A stretch of 64,000 nucleotides of DNA from Qipengyuania sphaerica (GCF_019711595.1 NZ_JAIGNR010000003.1:310001-374000); one strand, 5' to 3'; counted from the first letter of the stretch, positions 20,229-29,837 are shown. Numbers and translations are program-made. Notes: a model not told the origin generated them from the letters alone.

Positions 20229-21893
20229 TCAGGCGCGTGTGGTCGGGTGGACGCCCGCTTCCTGCGCTTCGAGGCCGGCACCTGCCTGACCTTCGAGGTC
20301 GTCGCCGACATTGTCGTCGCGCAGCGTGTCGAGGTGCATCAGGCGCTTGATCAGCGGGCTGACCACCATCACCGCGACACCGATGCCGACGGCATACCAG
20401 CCCACAGTCGAGTAGACGTCGAGGACGACCTGCTTGCCGGCCTCTTCACCCACACCCTCGCCGCCGGTAGCGGCAGCGATCAGGCCGGCTGCGAAGTTAC
20501 CCGTGGCCGAGGCGAAGAACCAGGTGCCCATGATGAGCGAGGCCATATGGCCCGGGCTCAGGCGGTTCATTGCCGACAGGCCCACGGGGCTGAGGCAGAG
20601 TTCGCCGGTCGTGTGCAGCAGGTAGATGAGGAAGATGAAGATGACCGGCGTCGGCACGTTGATGCCGGCGCTTTCCGCGCCCCAGACGAGGACGAGGAAG
20701 CCGAGACCCACCTGGATCACGGCGAGGCCGAACTTCATCGGCGTGCTCGGTTCCGCACCCTTGCGCGCGAGACCCTGCCACAGCATCGCGAAGAGCGGTG
20801 CCAGCAGCACGATGTAGATCGCGTTGATCGACTGGAACATCGAGGCGTTCACGCCTTGCGTATCGACATGGCGATCGGTGAAGACGTTGAGCGACGAACC
20901 CGCCTGCTCGAACAGCGCCCAGAAGACGATCGACACGAGGATAAGGAACATGGCCGCGAAAATGCGGTCACGCTCGTCGGGTGCCAACTTGGTGACTGCT
21001 GTGAACAGCACGTATGCCACGAGACCGCCGCCGAAAACGCCAAGGACGGTGCCGACCAGTTCTTGGTACTGGATTGCGAGCCAGCACAGTGCGACCATGG
21101 CGAGGCCGAGGCCGTAGACTACGAACTCCTTGCCGCCCTTGATCGCTTCGGGATCCTTTGGCTCGCCCTTGCCCATGAGCAGCGGCTTGCCGACGATGAA
21201 GAAAATCAGTCCGATGAGCATGCCGACACCGGCAAGGCCGAAGCCGTATTCCCAGCCATAGGTCTGGCCGAGATAGCCGCAGATGATCGATGCGGTTGCC
21301 GCACCGACGTTAATGCCCATGTAGAAGATGGTGTAGGCCGGGTCGCGGCGCACGTCGGTGCGGGCATAGAGCTGTCCGACGATCACCGAGATGTTCGCTT
21401 TGAGGAAGCCCGAGCCGACGATGATCAGGGCCAGTGCAGCCCAGAACACATTGATCATGGGGTTGTCCTGGCCGAGCGATCCGTCGCCTTCGAAGGCCAT
21501 GAAGAAGTGGCCGAAGGTCAGCAGGACGGCGCCGAAAAGCACGGCTTTGCGCTGGCCGATATAGCGGTCGGCCAGATAGCCGCCGACAACCGGTGCGATG
21601 TAGACCAGCGCCGTATAGGCCCCGTAGATCACATAGGCCTTCTCTTCCGCGAACATCCAGTGCTGGATGAGGTAGAAGATCAGCAGGGCGCGCATGCCGT
21701 AATAGGAGAAGCGCTCCCACATTTCGGCCATGAACAGCAGGAACAGGCCTTTCGGATGCCCGATAACCTCTGCCTGAGGACGCGTGATGAGAACCACGCC
21801 GCCGATGAGAAATGCCGCCAGTGCAACGACTGCGACTCTGAATGTCCACATTTCGAACGCTGAGTCGAATGTGAAGAACATGCCTTCGACCAT
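20229..21893 (-). CDS. POT family proton-dependent peptide transporter
   Basis: 554 residues from ATG 21893; upstream codons up to 21992 are poor in hydrophobic residues and are probably not translated. The protein has 12-14 membrane segments and the POT signatures EMWERFSYYGMRALL near the N-terminus, ADRYIGQRKAV and FYMGINVGA. These transporters take up di- and tripeptides with protons. The two amidohydrolase genes follow on the same strand, and a YtrA-type regulator is divergent from it, so it may be regulated locally. Confidence 0.92.
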   Translation of the reverse strand: MVEGMFFTFDSAFEMWTFRVAVVALAAFLIGGVVLITRPQAEVIGHPKGLFLLFMAEMWERFSYYGMRALLIFYLIQHWMFAEEKAYVIYGAYTALVYIAPVVGGYLADRYIGQRKAVLFGAVLLTFGHFFMAFEGDGSLGQDNPMINVFWAALALIIVGSGFLKANISVIVGQLYARTDVRRDPAYTIFYMGINVGAATASIICGYLGQTYGWEYGFGLAGVGMLIGLIFFIVGKPLLMGKGEPKDPEAIKGGKEFVVYGLGLAMVALCWLAIQYQELVGTVLGVFGGGLVAYVLFTAVTKLAPDERDRIFAAMFLILVSIVFWALFEQAGSSLNVFTDRHVDTQGVNASMFQSINAIYIVLLAPLFAMLWQGLARKGAEPSTPMKFGLAVIQVGLGFLVLVWGAESAGINVPTPVIFIFLIYLLHTTGELCLSPVGLSAMNRLSPGHMASLIMGTWFFASATGNFAAGLIAAATGGEGVGEEAGKQVVLDVYSTVGWYAVGIGVAVMVVSPLIKRLMHLDTLRDDNVGDDLEGQAGAGLEAQEAGVHPTTRA

Positions 21894-22103
21894 GAAAATG
21901 GGGTATCCCTCTATTGTCAATTGCCCGCGTCCGGCGCGGGGTTCTCCCTTGAAGCGGCGCACCCTAGCGTCTCGCGCGCGCATGTGAAGCATTAGTTACA
22001 GTCGCGACCACCTTGGCTTCGAGAGCGGTCCCTCCGCGCGGGAACCTTGCGCGCCGCGCTGTATTATGGCACTGAAGCACTATTGTCTGTCCGGGGACCC
22101 GTC

Positions 22104-22445
22104 ATGAGCAACCAGTCCAAGCCCGTTTACCTCAAGCTGCGCGACCAGATCGCGGCTGCCATTATCGACGGGCGGTATCCAGAAGGCGAGATGCTGCCAT
22201 CGGTGCGCGCGCTTGCCGCCGAGCAGGGCGCCAACCCGCTGACGGTGGCCAAGGCCTACCAGCAGTTCCAGAACGACGGGCTGGTCGAGGTGCAGCGCGG
22301 TGTCGGAATGTATGTCGCCGATGGCGCGGCCAGAGTACTACGCAATCGCGAACGCGATGCTTTCCTCAGCGAAGAGTGGCCCGAAATTCGCGAACGGATG
22401 GACCGCTTGGGGATCGCGCCCGCGGAATTGCTTACCGACGCTTGA
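22104..22445 (+). CDS. GntR family regulator, YtrA subfamily
   Basis: 113 residues from ATG 22104 with GGGGA upstream. The winged helix occupies residues 1-75 (LRDQIAAAIIDGRYPEGEMLPSVRALA, then NPLTVAKAYQQF). The short C-terminal tail of about 40 residues, with no ligand-binding domain, is the YtrA subfamily pattern. Such repressors act on membrane-transport operons. It is divergent from the POT transporter. A palindrome of the right kind sits at 15899-15920, 6 kb away. Self-regulation could not be confirmed: only a TGTATTA half-site lies upstream. Confidence 0.85.
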   Translation: MSNQSKPVYLKLRDQIAAAIIDGRYPEGEMLPSVRALAAEQGANPLTVAKAYQQFQNDGLVEVQRGVGMYVADGAARVLRNRERDAFLSEEWPEIRERMDRLGIAPAELLTDA

Positions 22446-22605
22446 GCCGGAAACTGGCTCGGCACTCCAGATTTAACAAAAGCTACCTTGCGGAAATGGC
22501 TAGATTCTGCCACTGAATGTTGATGGGGAGCGTCTCGGCGACGGCCACAATGGCCGTAGCAATTCATGAACCGACGATCGTCACGCACGGTCGGGAGAGC
22601 GCAAA

Positions 22606-22887
22606 ATGATCCGATCCGAACTTCTGGCAGCCATCGCGGAAGATAATCCCGAACTGCGCGCCGAAGAGGTCGAGCAAGTCGTCGACATTTTCTTCGAGGA
22701 AATTTCCGAACGCCTGGCCGAAGGCGGCCGCGTCGAATTGCGCGGTTTCGGCGCGTTCTCGACCCGCGAACGCCAAGCCCGCCAGGGCCGCAACCCGCGT
22801 ACCGGCGAAGCGGTCGACGTGCCCGCCAAACGCGTGCCCTATTTCAAGCCGGGCAAGGAAATTCGCGAGCGCCTCAACGAGAATTGA
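22606..22887 (+). CDS. ihfB: Integration host factor, beta subunit
   Basis: 93 residues. The HU/IHF fold is clear: helical N-terminus ([11 protein letters not shown]), [16 protein letters not shown] and the beta-arm [25 protein letters not shown]. The IHF-type arm (NPRTGEAV, with [14 protein letters not shown] end) separates it from HU. As half of the IHF heterodimer it bends DNA in transcription, replication and recombination. tRNA-Leu follows 70 bases downstream. Confidence 0.92.
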   Translation: MIRSELLAAIAEDNPELRAEEVEQVVDIFFEEISERLAEGGRVELRGFGAFSTRERQARQGRNPRTGEAVDVPAKRVPYFKPGKEIRERLNEN

Positions 22888-22956
22888 GCACGCACCGCTT
22901 TCGCTTGGCGATTGCGGGATTCCCATCTTCGCATTAGGCACGCCCCTGCCGGTTCG

Positions 22957-23041
22957 GCGGGTGTGGCGGAATGGTAGACGCCGGGGACTTAAAATCCCCT
23001 GATCCTTGATCGTGTGGGTTCGAGTCCCACCACCCGCACCA
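22957..23041 (+). tRNA. tRNA-Leu (UAA)
   Basis: Acceptor stem GCGGGTG (22957-22963) pairs with CACCCGC (23031-23037); discriminator A and an encoded CCA end follow. The anticodon stem GGGGA/TCCCC encloses CTTAAAA with anticodon TAA. A long variable arm is present, as expected for leucine tRNA, and the T arm reads GTGGGTTCGAGTCCCAC. Confidence 0.95.
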
Positions 23042-23296
23042 ATTTTCGCGAACCGATTCTGTACAAGGCGTCCCTCCTGCGCCCGGACGATCGCCATGCA
23101 CCCCACGCGACCGCTCGCGAGTGGGCTCGGTATTTCAGAGGCTTGGCTTTCCGACTGTCGGGCGCGCTGACAAAACCTTCCGCATCTTTATCCAAGTATT
23201 AACCCGTAGCTTCCTATCAAATCGATCAACAGGGGCGCTGGTCCAAGACAAGCGCGAGAGGGGCAGACCTTCCGCGATCTTGGGGGTATTACGAAG

Positions 23297-23935
23297 ATGG
23301 ATTTTTCCGCAGGATTCCAAGCGGACATGCAGGGTTACGATGGGGCCGAGAAGCGGGGGGCGACGCGCTATACCTCGCTTATCCGTTCGGCGAAGCTGGT
23401 GTCCGGGCACGGCGAATTCATCTGCGTTATCCGCGACGTGTCTTCGACCGGCCTTTCGCTGCGGACCTTCCACGCCCTACCCGACGAGCGGATTCTGTCG
23501 CTCGAACTGCAAAACGGCGAAACCTACGAGATCACCGAAACCCGCCGCAACGGTCGCGAGGCGAGCTATCGTTTCGATCGCCCGGTCACGGTCGAGCGGC
23601 TGATCCACGAAAGCTGGAACTTTCCCAAGCGCCAGCTGCGCCTGAACATCGCCGTGCCGCTGCAGCTATCCTCGCTGTCCGGCGGCGGCGAAGCGGAGAC
23701 GGTAAACCTGTCGCAGCAGGGCGCACGCGTCACCTGCGACGCCCCCTTCGCCATCGACCAGTCGATCCGGGTCACCTCGGACAGTTTCCCCGAAACCCGG
23801 GCAAAGGTTCGCTGGCGCAAGGACAAGAGTTACGGGCTAGTGTTCGAGAACACCTTCTCGCTGCGTGAATTCGCGCTGATGGCGGCATCGGTCCAGTGCC
23901 CGGGCTTGCTTGAGGAAACGCCCGACGCCGCCTGA
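23297..23935 (+). CDS. Tandem PilZ-domain protein
   Basis: 212 residues with two PilZ-like domains. The first shows KRGATRY and RDVSSTGLSL (RxxxR and DxSxxG, at about 19-60), the classic cyclic-di-GMP-binding residues. The second has RQLRLNIAVPLQL and NLSQQGARVTC, a near copy of the same motif with D replaced by N. No membrane segment is visible. It probably senses cyclic-di-GMP to control motility or surface polysaccharide. Alone in its transcription unit, 255 bases after the tRNA. Confidence 0.85.
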   Translation: MDFSAGFQADMQGYDGAEKRGATRYTSLIRSAKLVSGHGEFICVIRDVSSTGLSLRTFHALPDERILSLELQNGETYEITETRRNGREASYRFDRPVTVERLIHESWNFPKRQLRLNIAVPLQLSSLSGGGEAETVNLSQQGARVTCDAPFAIDQSIRVTSDSFPETRAKVRWRKDKSYGLVFENTFSLREFALMAASVQCPGLLEETPDAA

Positions 23936-24029
23936 AAATGCGAATTATTTTGTGATCGCGGCCCGGCGTTAACTTCCCCCTAACCATTTTCCTTCACTCC
24001 CGGTCAGGCAAGAAAACTCGGGGGTATAA

Positions 24030-25604
24030 ATGACTACGACAAACAAATCGCTCAAAGTCGATGTTGCTATCATCGGGGCTGGTCCTGCAGGCCTCACGGC
24101 TGGCTACCTGCTGACCAAGCAGGGCAAGACCGTGGCGATCATCGAGAAAGACGATACCTACGTTGGCGGCATCAGCCGCACGGTCGAACACGAGGGCTAC
24201 CGCTTCGACATCGGCGGGCACCGCTTCTTCTCGAAGAGCCAGCAGGTTGTCGACCTGTGGAACGAGATCCTTGGCGAAGACGATTTCATCCAGCGCCCGC
24301 GCATGAGCCGCATCTATTACGAAGGCAAGTTCTACAGCTATCCGCTGCGTGCCTTCGAGGCCCTGTGGAACCTCGGCATCCTGCGCTCGACTGTCTGCAT
24401 GGCGAGCTACCTCCAGTACAAACTCTTCCCCAAGAAGGACGTGAAGAGCTTCGAGGACTGGACCGTCAACCAGTTCGGCCACAAGCTCTATTCGATCTTC
24501 TTCAAGACCTATACCGAGAAGGTGTGGGGCATGCCCTGCGACGAGATGAGCGCAGACTGGGCCGCACAGCGTATCAAGGGTCTTTCGCTCTGGGGTGCCG
24601 TTGTCGATGGCCTCAAGCGTTCGCTCGGCCTCAACAAGAAGCCGAACGACGGCCAGGCTGTGAAGACGCTGCTCGAAACCTTCCGCTACCCGCGTCTCGG
24701 CCCGGGCATGATGTGGGATGCCGCACGCGACAAGATCCTCGCCACCGGCAAGGGCCATGTGATCATGGGTCACGGCCTCAAGCAGCTTGCCAGCGACGGC
24801 AAGGGCGGCTGGCGCATGAGCGCAGAAGGCCCCGATGGCGAAGTGGTGATCGAAGCCGCCCACGCCATCAGCTCGGCCCCGATGCGCGAACTCTCCAAGC
24901 GCCTGCACCCGCTGCCGCAGTCCACGCTGCAGGCGAACGATCTCAAGTACCGCGACTTCCTTACCGTCGCTTTGATGGTCGAGGGCGAGGACCTGTTCCC
25001 GGACAACTGGATCTACATCCACGACAGCAAGGTGAAGGTCGGCCGCGTGCAGAACTTCCGTAGCTGGTCGCCGGAGATGATCCCCGACGAAGACATGGCC
25101 TGCGTCGGTCTCGAATATTTCTGCTTCGAAGGCGACGGATTGTGGTCGATGGAAGACGAGGATCTCGTCAGCCTCGCCACCGACGAGATGGAAATCCTCG
25201 GTCTCGTCGACCGCAAGAAGGTCAAGTCGGGCGCCGTGGTTCGCCAGGAAAAGGCCTATCCGGTCTATGACGAGACCTATGCCGCCAATGTCGATGCCAT
25301 GCGCCGCGAACTGGAGGAAAAGCATCCGACGCTGCACCTCGTGGGCCGCAACGGCATGCACCGCTACAACAACCAGGACCACGCGATGATGACCGCCATG
25401 CTGACGGTCGAAAACATCCTCGCCGGCGAACGTGTCTACGACACCTGGTGCGTGAATGAGGATGCCGAGTATCACGAGGCAGGCGACGAAGGTGCGGAAA
25501 CCGCGCTTCCCAATCGCCAGCTCACCGAGGACCAGGCAGCCGCTCTCAATTCGGTGCGCGACGTGCCGACCAAGGTCGCCGAAGGCGATCGCGAAGCGGC
25601 GTAA
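24030..25604 (+). CDS. FAD-dependent amine-oxidase-like oxidoreductase
   Basis: 524 residues. The Rossmann motif GAGPAG is at residues 16-21, followed by the acidic IEKDD and GGHRFFSKS segment of the amine oxidase/UDP-galactopyranose-mutase superfamily. The C-terminal third ends in a Glu-rich tail (about 40 residues). In many bacteria this family accompanies GtrA and polyprenol-phosphate sugar genes, as it does here: GtrA follows 25 bases later, then a GT-C-like membrane protein. Its substrate, a lipid-linked sugar or a surface glycan precursor, is inferred from context only. Confidence 0.82.
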   Translation: MTTTNKSLKVDVAIIGAGPAGLTAGYLLTKQGKTVAIIEKDDTYVGGISRTVEHEGYRFDIGGHRFFSKSQQVVDLWNEILGEDDFIQRPRMSRIYYEGKFYSYPLRAFEALWNLGILRSTVCMASYLQYKLFPKKDVKSFEDWTVNQFGHKLYSIFFKTYTEKVWGMPCDEMSADWAAQRIKGLSLWGAVVDGLKRSLGLNKKPNDGQAVKTLLETFRYPRLGPGMMWDAARDKILATGKGHVIMGHGLKQLASDGKGGWRMSAEGPDGEVVIEAAHAISSAPMRELSKRLHPLPQSTLQANDLKYRDFLTVALMVEGEDLFPDNWIYIHDSKVKVGRVQNFRSWSPEMIPDEDMACVGLEYFCFEGDGLWSMEDEDLVSLATDEMEILGLVDRKKVKSGAVVRQEKAYPVYDETYAANVDAMRRELEEKHPTLHLVGRNGMHRYNNQDHAMMTAMLTVENILAGERVYDTWCVNEDAEYHEAGDEGAETALPNRQLTEDQAAALNSVRDVPTKVAEGDREAA

Positions 25605-25628
25605 GACGGGTCACGGGGGGGGCTCGCC

Positions 25629-26039
25629 ATGACGGAGATCATTTCAAGGCTCCAGCGCATACGTCTCATCCGCTACGGGTTTGCCAGTGTGGCAGCCCTG
25701 GCGGTGGACATGGGAGCGTTCCTCGCACTGCTCGCATTCATGGTCCCGGCCGCCATCGCTTCGGCGGCGGCTTACAGCGCCGGGATCGTGACGCACTGGC
25801 TGTTTTCGAGCCGCACCGTCTTCACCGATACGGTGGCCGCGCGCGGTCCCGAACGCACCCGCCAGAAAGCGCTCTTCGTGGTTTCGGCGCTGGTCGGCCT
25901 CGCCCTCACCATCGCCATCGTCGGCGCAGCCGACCTGGCCGGGATCGATCCGCGGCTGGCCAAGCTTGTGGCGATCGTCGTGAGCTTTGCGGCAACCTGG
26001 CTCTTGCGCAGCCGCCTCGTTTTCCGCTCTACGCCCTGA
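25629..26039 (+). CDS. GtrA family membrane protein
   Basis: 136 residues, four hydrophobic segments, positive N-terminus (LQRIRLIRYGFAS) and the family's THWLFSSRTVF and LLRSRLVFR segments. GtrA proteins are thought to flip or handle undecaprenyl-phosphate-linked sugar in surface polysaccharide modification. One base separates its stop from the ATG of the next gene. Confidence 0.9.
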   Translation: MTEIISRLQRIRLIRYGFASVAALAVDMGAFLALLAFMVPAAIASAAAYSAGIVTHWLFSSRTVFTDTVAARGPERTRQKALFVVSALVGLALTIAIVGAADLAGIDPRLAKLVAIVVSFAATWLLRSRLVFRSTP

Positions 26040-26040
26040 C

Positions 26041-27807
26041 ATGACCGCCGATCGTCGCACCCGGCCCGGGGAATTTCCCGGAAGAGCCCTGTTCTTCGCG
26101 TTCCTGACGGTCGCCGCAATCCTGTTCATTTCGGGCATCGACCGGTTGGTGGAGCGCCAGTTCCCCGATCCCGACGATGTCTTGCGGCTGGTCCAGGTAC
26201 GCGACGTGTTCGCAGGACAGGGGTGGTTCGACCCCACCCAATACAGGATCGATCCGCCCCATGGCACGCCCATGCACTGGTCGCGGCTGGTCGATGCGCC
26301 GATACTCTTCGTAATGGTTTTGCTGACCCCGCTCGTTGGGCAGGCCATGGCGGAGACCGCAGCGCTGATAATCGTGCCGCTGGTGACATTCGGCCTCACC
26401 GCAGCAATCCTTGGCAGGCTGGCCTGGCGATTGCTGGGAACGCGGGCCGCGATCTTCGCGGTTCTGGCTTGCGGTTTCCTTCCGCCGGTCCTGTTCCAAT
26501 TCCGTCCGATGCGGATCGATCATCACGGCTGGCAGATATTCAGTGTCACGCTTGCGCTATGGGCGATCAGCTGGCGCGACGCACGCAAGGGCGGCTGGGT
26601 GGCCGGCCTTGCCATGGCCTTCGGCCTCAGCATTTCTCTCGAGGTGCTCCCGATGGCAGGGGCATTCGGCGGCGTGCTGTTCCTGCGCTGGTGGCAGGAT
26701 GCCGGCCGGCGAGACTGGCTGGTCGCATTCATGCAGGCGCTCTCGGGCGGCTTGGCTTTCTTCTATCTGGCGACCCGCGGGCTTTCGCCGATCGAATATT
26801 GCGATGCCATATCGCCTGCGCATATCGCATTCTTCCTCGTCGCGGCCCTGGGCACATGGCTGGTTGCGAAAGCCGGCAGCTTGCGCGGACTGGCACTCGT
26901 TTTCCTCTTCGCACTGGTTGCGGCGGCAGGTTTGGGCGTGTTCGCGCTCATGTCGCCGGACTGTCTCGCGACGCCTTTCGCCAGACTCGATCCGGCTGTC
27001 GACCAGTTCTGGTACCGCCGCGTTCTCGAAGGCCAGCCGTTCTGGGAACAGGCGGCCAATTACGTCATTCCGATGCTTATCCAGTTTGCGGCCGCGATCG
27101 GCGCGACAGTGGTTTTGAGGATGCGCTCGCACGACTGGTTGCGAAGCTGGTGGACCGATTACCTCCTGGTGCTGGTCGCGGCCTTCGTACTCTCGCTACT
27201 GGTCGCTCGCTCTGCCGCAATCGCTGCAATGATCGCGACCATTCCGCTCGGCTGGCTGGCATCGAGCATGCTGCTCGGCTTGAGGCAGGCCGCCAGCACC
27301 GCTCGGAAACTTGCGATCGCACTCGCCTTCCTGCTGCTGCTGGCGCCCTATGCCCCGGTGACGCTGTATTCGATGGCACTACCCACCGAAGAGAACATGG
27401 CATTCCGGCAGGCGAATCTTGGCGAGGCGGAATGCCGGGTTCGCGAACAGGTTCCGCTGCTCGATGCTATCCCGGCTACTACGATCTTCACGCCGCTCGA
27501 CATCGGGCCGACGGTGCTACTCGGCAGCCATCATTCGGTCGTGGCGACGGGCCACCATCGTTCCGAAGAGGCGATGGCTGACGTGATCAACGCGTTCTTG
27601 TGGAGTCCGGACGAGGCGGAACCGATTGTGAAGCGCCATGCCGATTACCTGGCTCTGTGCGCGGATCTGACCGAGACCCTGCTTTACGAAAACGGCAATC
27701 CCGAGGGGCTGGGCGCGCTGCTGAAGGCCGGAGGCCATCCCGACTGGCTGGAGCCGGTCGACCTCGGGCAGAGCGAACAGTTCCTGCTGTTTCGCGTGAC
27801 CGACTAG
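26041..27807 (+). CDS. GT-C-like polytopic membrane glycosyltransferase
   Basis: 588 residues from ATG 26041, one base after gtrA. About twelve hydrophobic segments follow an N-terminal loop with acidic FPDPDDVLRL (near 45-54) and MHWSRLVDAPI. An acidic pair in the first periplasmic loop and HWSR fit a GT-C fold that uses a polyprenyl-phosphate sugar donor. The ~150-residue C-terminal part is more hydrophilic and probably periplasmic. I infer it transfers a sugar to a surface glycan in this operon. Its stop overlaps that of msrB by four bases. Confidence 0.7.
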   Translation: MTADRRTRPGEFPGRALFFAFLTVAAILFISGIDRLVERQFPDPDDVLRLVQVRDVFAGQGWFDPTQYRIDPPHGTPMHWSRLVDAPILFVMVLLTPLVGQAMAETAALIIVPLVTFGLTAAILGRLAWRLLGTRAAIFAVLACGFLPPVLFQFRPMRIDHHGWQIFSVTLALWAISWRDARKGGWVAGLAMAFGLSISLEVLPMAGAFGGVLFLRWWQDAGRRDWLVAFMQALSGGLAFFYLATRGLSPIEYCDAISPAHIAFFLVAALGTWLVAKAGSLRGLALVFLFALVAAAGLGVFALMSPDCLATPFARLDPAVDQFWYRRVLEGQPFWEQAANYVIPMLIQFAAAIGATVVLRMRSHDWLRSWWTDYLLVLVAAFVLSLLVARSAAIAAMIATIPLGWLASSMLLGLRQAASTARKLAIALAFLLLLAPYAPVTLYSMALPTEENMAFRQANLGEAECRVREQVPLLDAIPATTIFTPLDIGPTVLLGSHHSVVATGHHRSEEAMADVINAFLWSPDEAEPIVKRHADYLALCADLTETLLYENGNPEGLGALLKAGGHPDWLEPVDLGQSEQFLLFRVTD

Positions 27808-28313
27808 GCCGCGACGAAATCCATCGCCACGCCATTGATGCAATGGCGCTTGCCGGTGGGGCGGGGACCGTCATTGAAGATATGCCCGAGATGCCCGCCG
27901 CAATCGGCGCAGTGCACTTCGGTGCGCGGATAGCCGATCTTGTAATCGGTGCTCGTTCCCACCGCGTCGCTGTCGATCGCCTTCCAGAAGCTGGGCCAGC
28001 CGGTCTTCGAATCGTATTTGGTTTTCGAGGAATAAAGCGCGTTTCCGCACCCGGCGCACACGAAGGTGCCCGCGCGCTTCTCGTCATTGAGCGGCGAGGA
28101 ATAGGGCCGCTCGGTTCCCGCTTCGCGCAGGACGTAGAATTCGCTCTTGGTCAGCTTCTTGCGCCATTCTCCCTCGCTCAGCGAGACGGGGAAGTCCTTC
28201 GCATTGGCTTCGCTCGATCCGCATGCGGCAAGCGTCGAGGCGGCAACTCCCGAGCCAAGCAGGCCGAGGAAGGTGCGGCGATTGTGCGATTGGTCGTGCA
28301 TGGGCTCATCCAT
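27804..28313 (-). CDS. msrB: Exported peptide-methionine (R)-S-oxide reductase
   Basis: 169 residues. A twin-arginine type signal (NRRTFLGLLGSGVAAS) ends in a lipobox-like TLAACG, so the product is probably exported folded and perhaps lipid-anchored. The SelR domain has the zinc cysteines CAGCG and CADCGGHLGH and the catalytic cysteine in GKRHCINGVAMDF. It reduces methionine-R-sulfoxide. An alternative ATG lies 12 bases downstream at 28301. Together with msrA it would give complete periplasmic repair. Confidence 0.93.
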   Translation of the reverse strand: MDEPMHDQSHNRRTFLGLLGSGVAASTLAACGSSEANAKDFPVSLSEGEWRKKLTKSEFYVLREAGTERPYSSPLNDEKRAGTFVCAGCGNALYSSKTKYDSKTGWPSFWKAIDSDAVGTSTDYKIGYPRTEVHCADCGGHLGHIFNDGPRPTGKRHCINGVAMDFVAA

Positions 28314-28357
28314 AGGCTTCTGCCCATGAATACGCCCGGAACAGGCAAAAGGTTACC

Positions 28358-29695
28358 TCAGAACTCGGTAATCTCGACTTCGAGCTTGCGGAAACCATGG
28401 ACGAAATTCGCCCGGACGCGCTCGATATCGCCTGCGACATGCACGCGCATGCGGCGCTTGTGCAGTTCCTCGAGCAGGATGCGCAGCTGGAGTTCGGCAA
28501 GCCGCGCTCCGACGCAGCGGTGGATGCCGTAGCCGAAGGCGATGTGCCGCCGCGCATTCTCGCGGGTAATGTCGAGCTTGTCGGGGTTCTCGAAGACCTG
28601 CTCGTCGCGGTTCGCCGAGAGGTACCAGAGCACGACCTTGTCGCCCTTCTTGATCTGCTGGCCGAAGACCTCGGTATCCTCGGTGCAGGTGCGGCGCATG
28701 TGCGCGAGCGGGGTCTGCATGCGCAGGATTTCCTGCACGGCATTGGGAATGAGGTCGGGCTGCTGCTCGAACAGCTTGCGCTGGTCGGGGTTTTTGTCGA
28801 GCTGGTAGATGATGCCGCTCATCGAATTGCGGGTGGTATCGTTGCCGCCGACGATGAGGAGGACCAGATTGCCCATGAACTCTTCCGGGCTCATCTGGTT
28901 CATCGCTTCCGAATGGATCATCATCGAGATGAGATCGTCGCCCGGCTCCTTGTCGTGCGTGCGCTCGATCCACAGCGACTGGAAATAGGCACCCATCTCA
29001 TGGAGGAAGCCCCAGCGCATCTGGTCGAGTTCGCGCACGGTGGCCAGCTCGGTATCGCCCGACCAGTCGGACCAGAAGGTCAGCAGGCGGCGGTCCTCCC
29101 ACGGGAAGCCGAACAGGATCGCGAGCATGCCGGTGGTGAGCTCGATCGAGACCTTGTCGACCCAGTCGAAGACCTCGCCGCGCGGGAGCGAATCGAGCAG
29201 TTCGCCGGTGCGCTGGCGGATTTCCGGCTCCATCTCGGTCATGCCGCTGGGAGTGAACTTGGGCGCGACAGTACGGCGCTGGCCAGTGTGCTGCGGACGG
29301 TCCATGGCGATGAACATCGGCAATTCGCGCCGTTCGATGCCGCTTTCGGCGAGCTCTTCTTCGGTTAGGCGGTTGAGAATGGTGATCCCGCCGTATTCCC
29401 AGCTGGACGAGAAGATGTCGGGCAGCGCCTCGATATGCTGGATCGCCTTGTGCTGGACCACCGCCCAATAGGGGCCGAACGGGCTTTCATCGATATAATG
29501 AAGGGGCCCCGCCTCGCGCATTTCCCGGAAAATCGGCTGCCAGGTATTGTCGGCATAGATATCGCTGCGGCTCACATCCCATTTGTGCGGATGTTCGGGC
29601 CGCTGTTCGGGATGCTCCTCGAAATGCTTCTTCAGCGCTTCGTAGGCGGTGGGGCTCGAACGGACTTCGGGCCGCTGGGGGGCGATGGTGGCCAT
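28358..29695 (-). CDS. CYP153-like cytochrome P450 (alkane hydroxylase type)
   Basis: 445 residues. I-helix motif GGNDTTRNSM, ExxR region and heme-binding FGYGIHRCVGARLAE with the ligand at Cys394. The front part (DNTWQPIFREMREAGPLHY, then FGPYWAV) and the LLIVGGNDTTRNS block strongly resemble CYP153 alkane omega-hydroxylases. A ferredoxin and reductase are needed; a reductase is at 33137. Upstream, TGACAC-GG-GTGTCA overlaps a consensus -35 box. Family assignment from memory of CYP153 sequences. Confidence 0.88.
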   Translation of the reverse strand: MATIAPQRPEVRSSPTAYEALKKHFEEHPEQRPEHPHKWDVSRSDIYADNTWQPIFREMREAGPLHYIDESPFGPYWAVVQHKAIQHIEALPDIFSSSWEYGGITILNRLTEEELAESGIERRELPMFIAMDRPQHTGQRRTVAPKFTPSGMTEMEPEIRQRTGELLDSLPRGEVFDWVDKVSIELTTGMLAILFGFPWEDRRLLTFWSDWSGDTELATVRELDQMRWGFLHEMGAYFQSLWIERTHDKEPGDDLISMMIHSEAMNQMSPEEFMGNLVLLIVGGNDTTRNSMSGIIYQLDKNPDQRKLFEQQPDLIPNAVQEILRMQTPLAHMRRTCTEDTEVFGQQIKKGDKVVLWYLSANRDEQVFENPDKLDITRENARRHIAFGYGIHRCVGARLAELQLRILLEELHKRRMRVHVAGDIERVRANFVHGFRKLEVEITEF

Positions 29696-29761
29696 GTCTC
29701 TCTCCCGGGCGGGAATCCGCGAAATTGGATTGCCGCTCTCTCATGCGCATCCTGCCTTAAC

Positions 29762-29776
29762 TGACACGGGTGTCAA
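29762..29776 (-). promoter_or_regulatory. P450 promoter -35 (TTGACA) with TGACAC-GG-GTGTCA operator
   Basis: On the minus strand TTGACA occupies 29776-29771, inside the perfect 6+2+6 palindrome 29762-29775. It stands 67-81 bases before the CYP153 start, a position where bound repressor would block RNA polymerase. No good -10 box is seen (AGGATG at 17 bases). The palindrome suits a TetR/AcrR-type regulator, none of which is encoded nearby. Confidence 0.45.
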
Positions 29777-29837
29777 TAGTGCGTTGCAAAAGAGAACCTA
29801 ATGTCGCCGCCGGGAGCTGTCTTGGACCCTCCCGACA

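Noticed and set aside
22059..22103. GntR autoregulatory operator before the YtrA-type gene
   Set aside because: Only a TGTATTA half-site is present; the second half does not match the 15899 palindrome.
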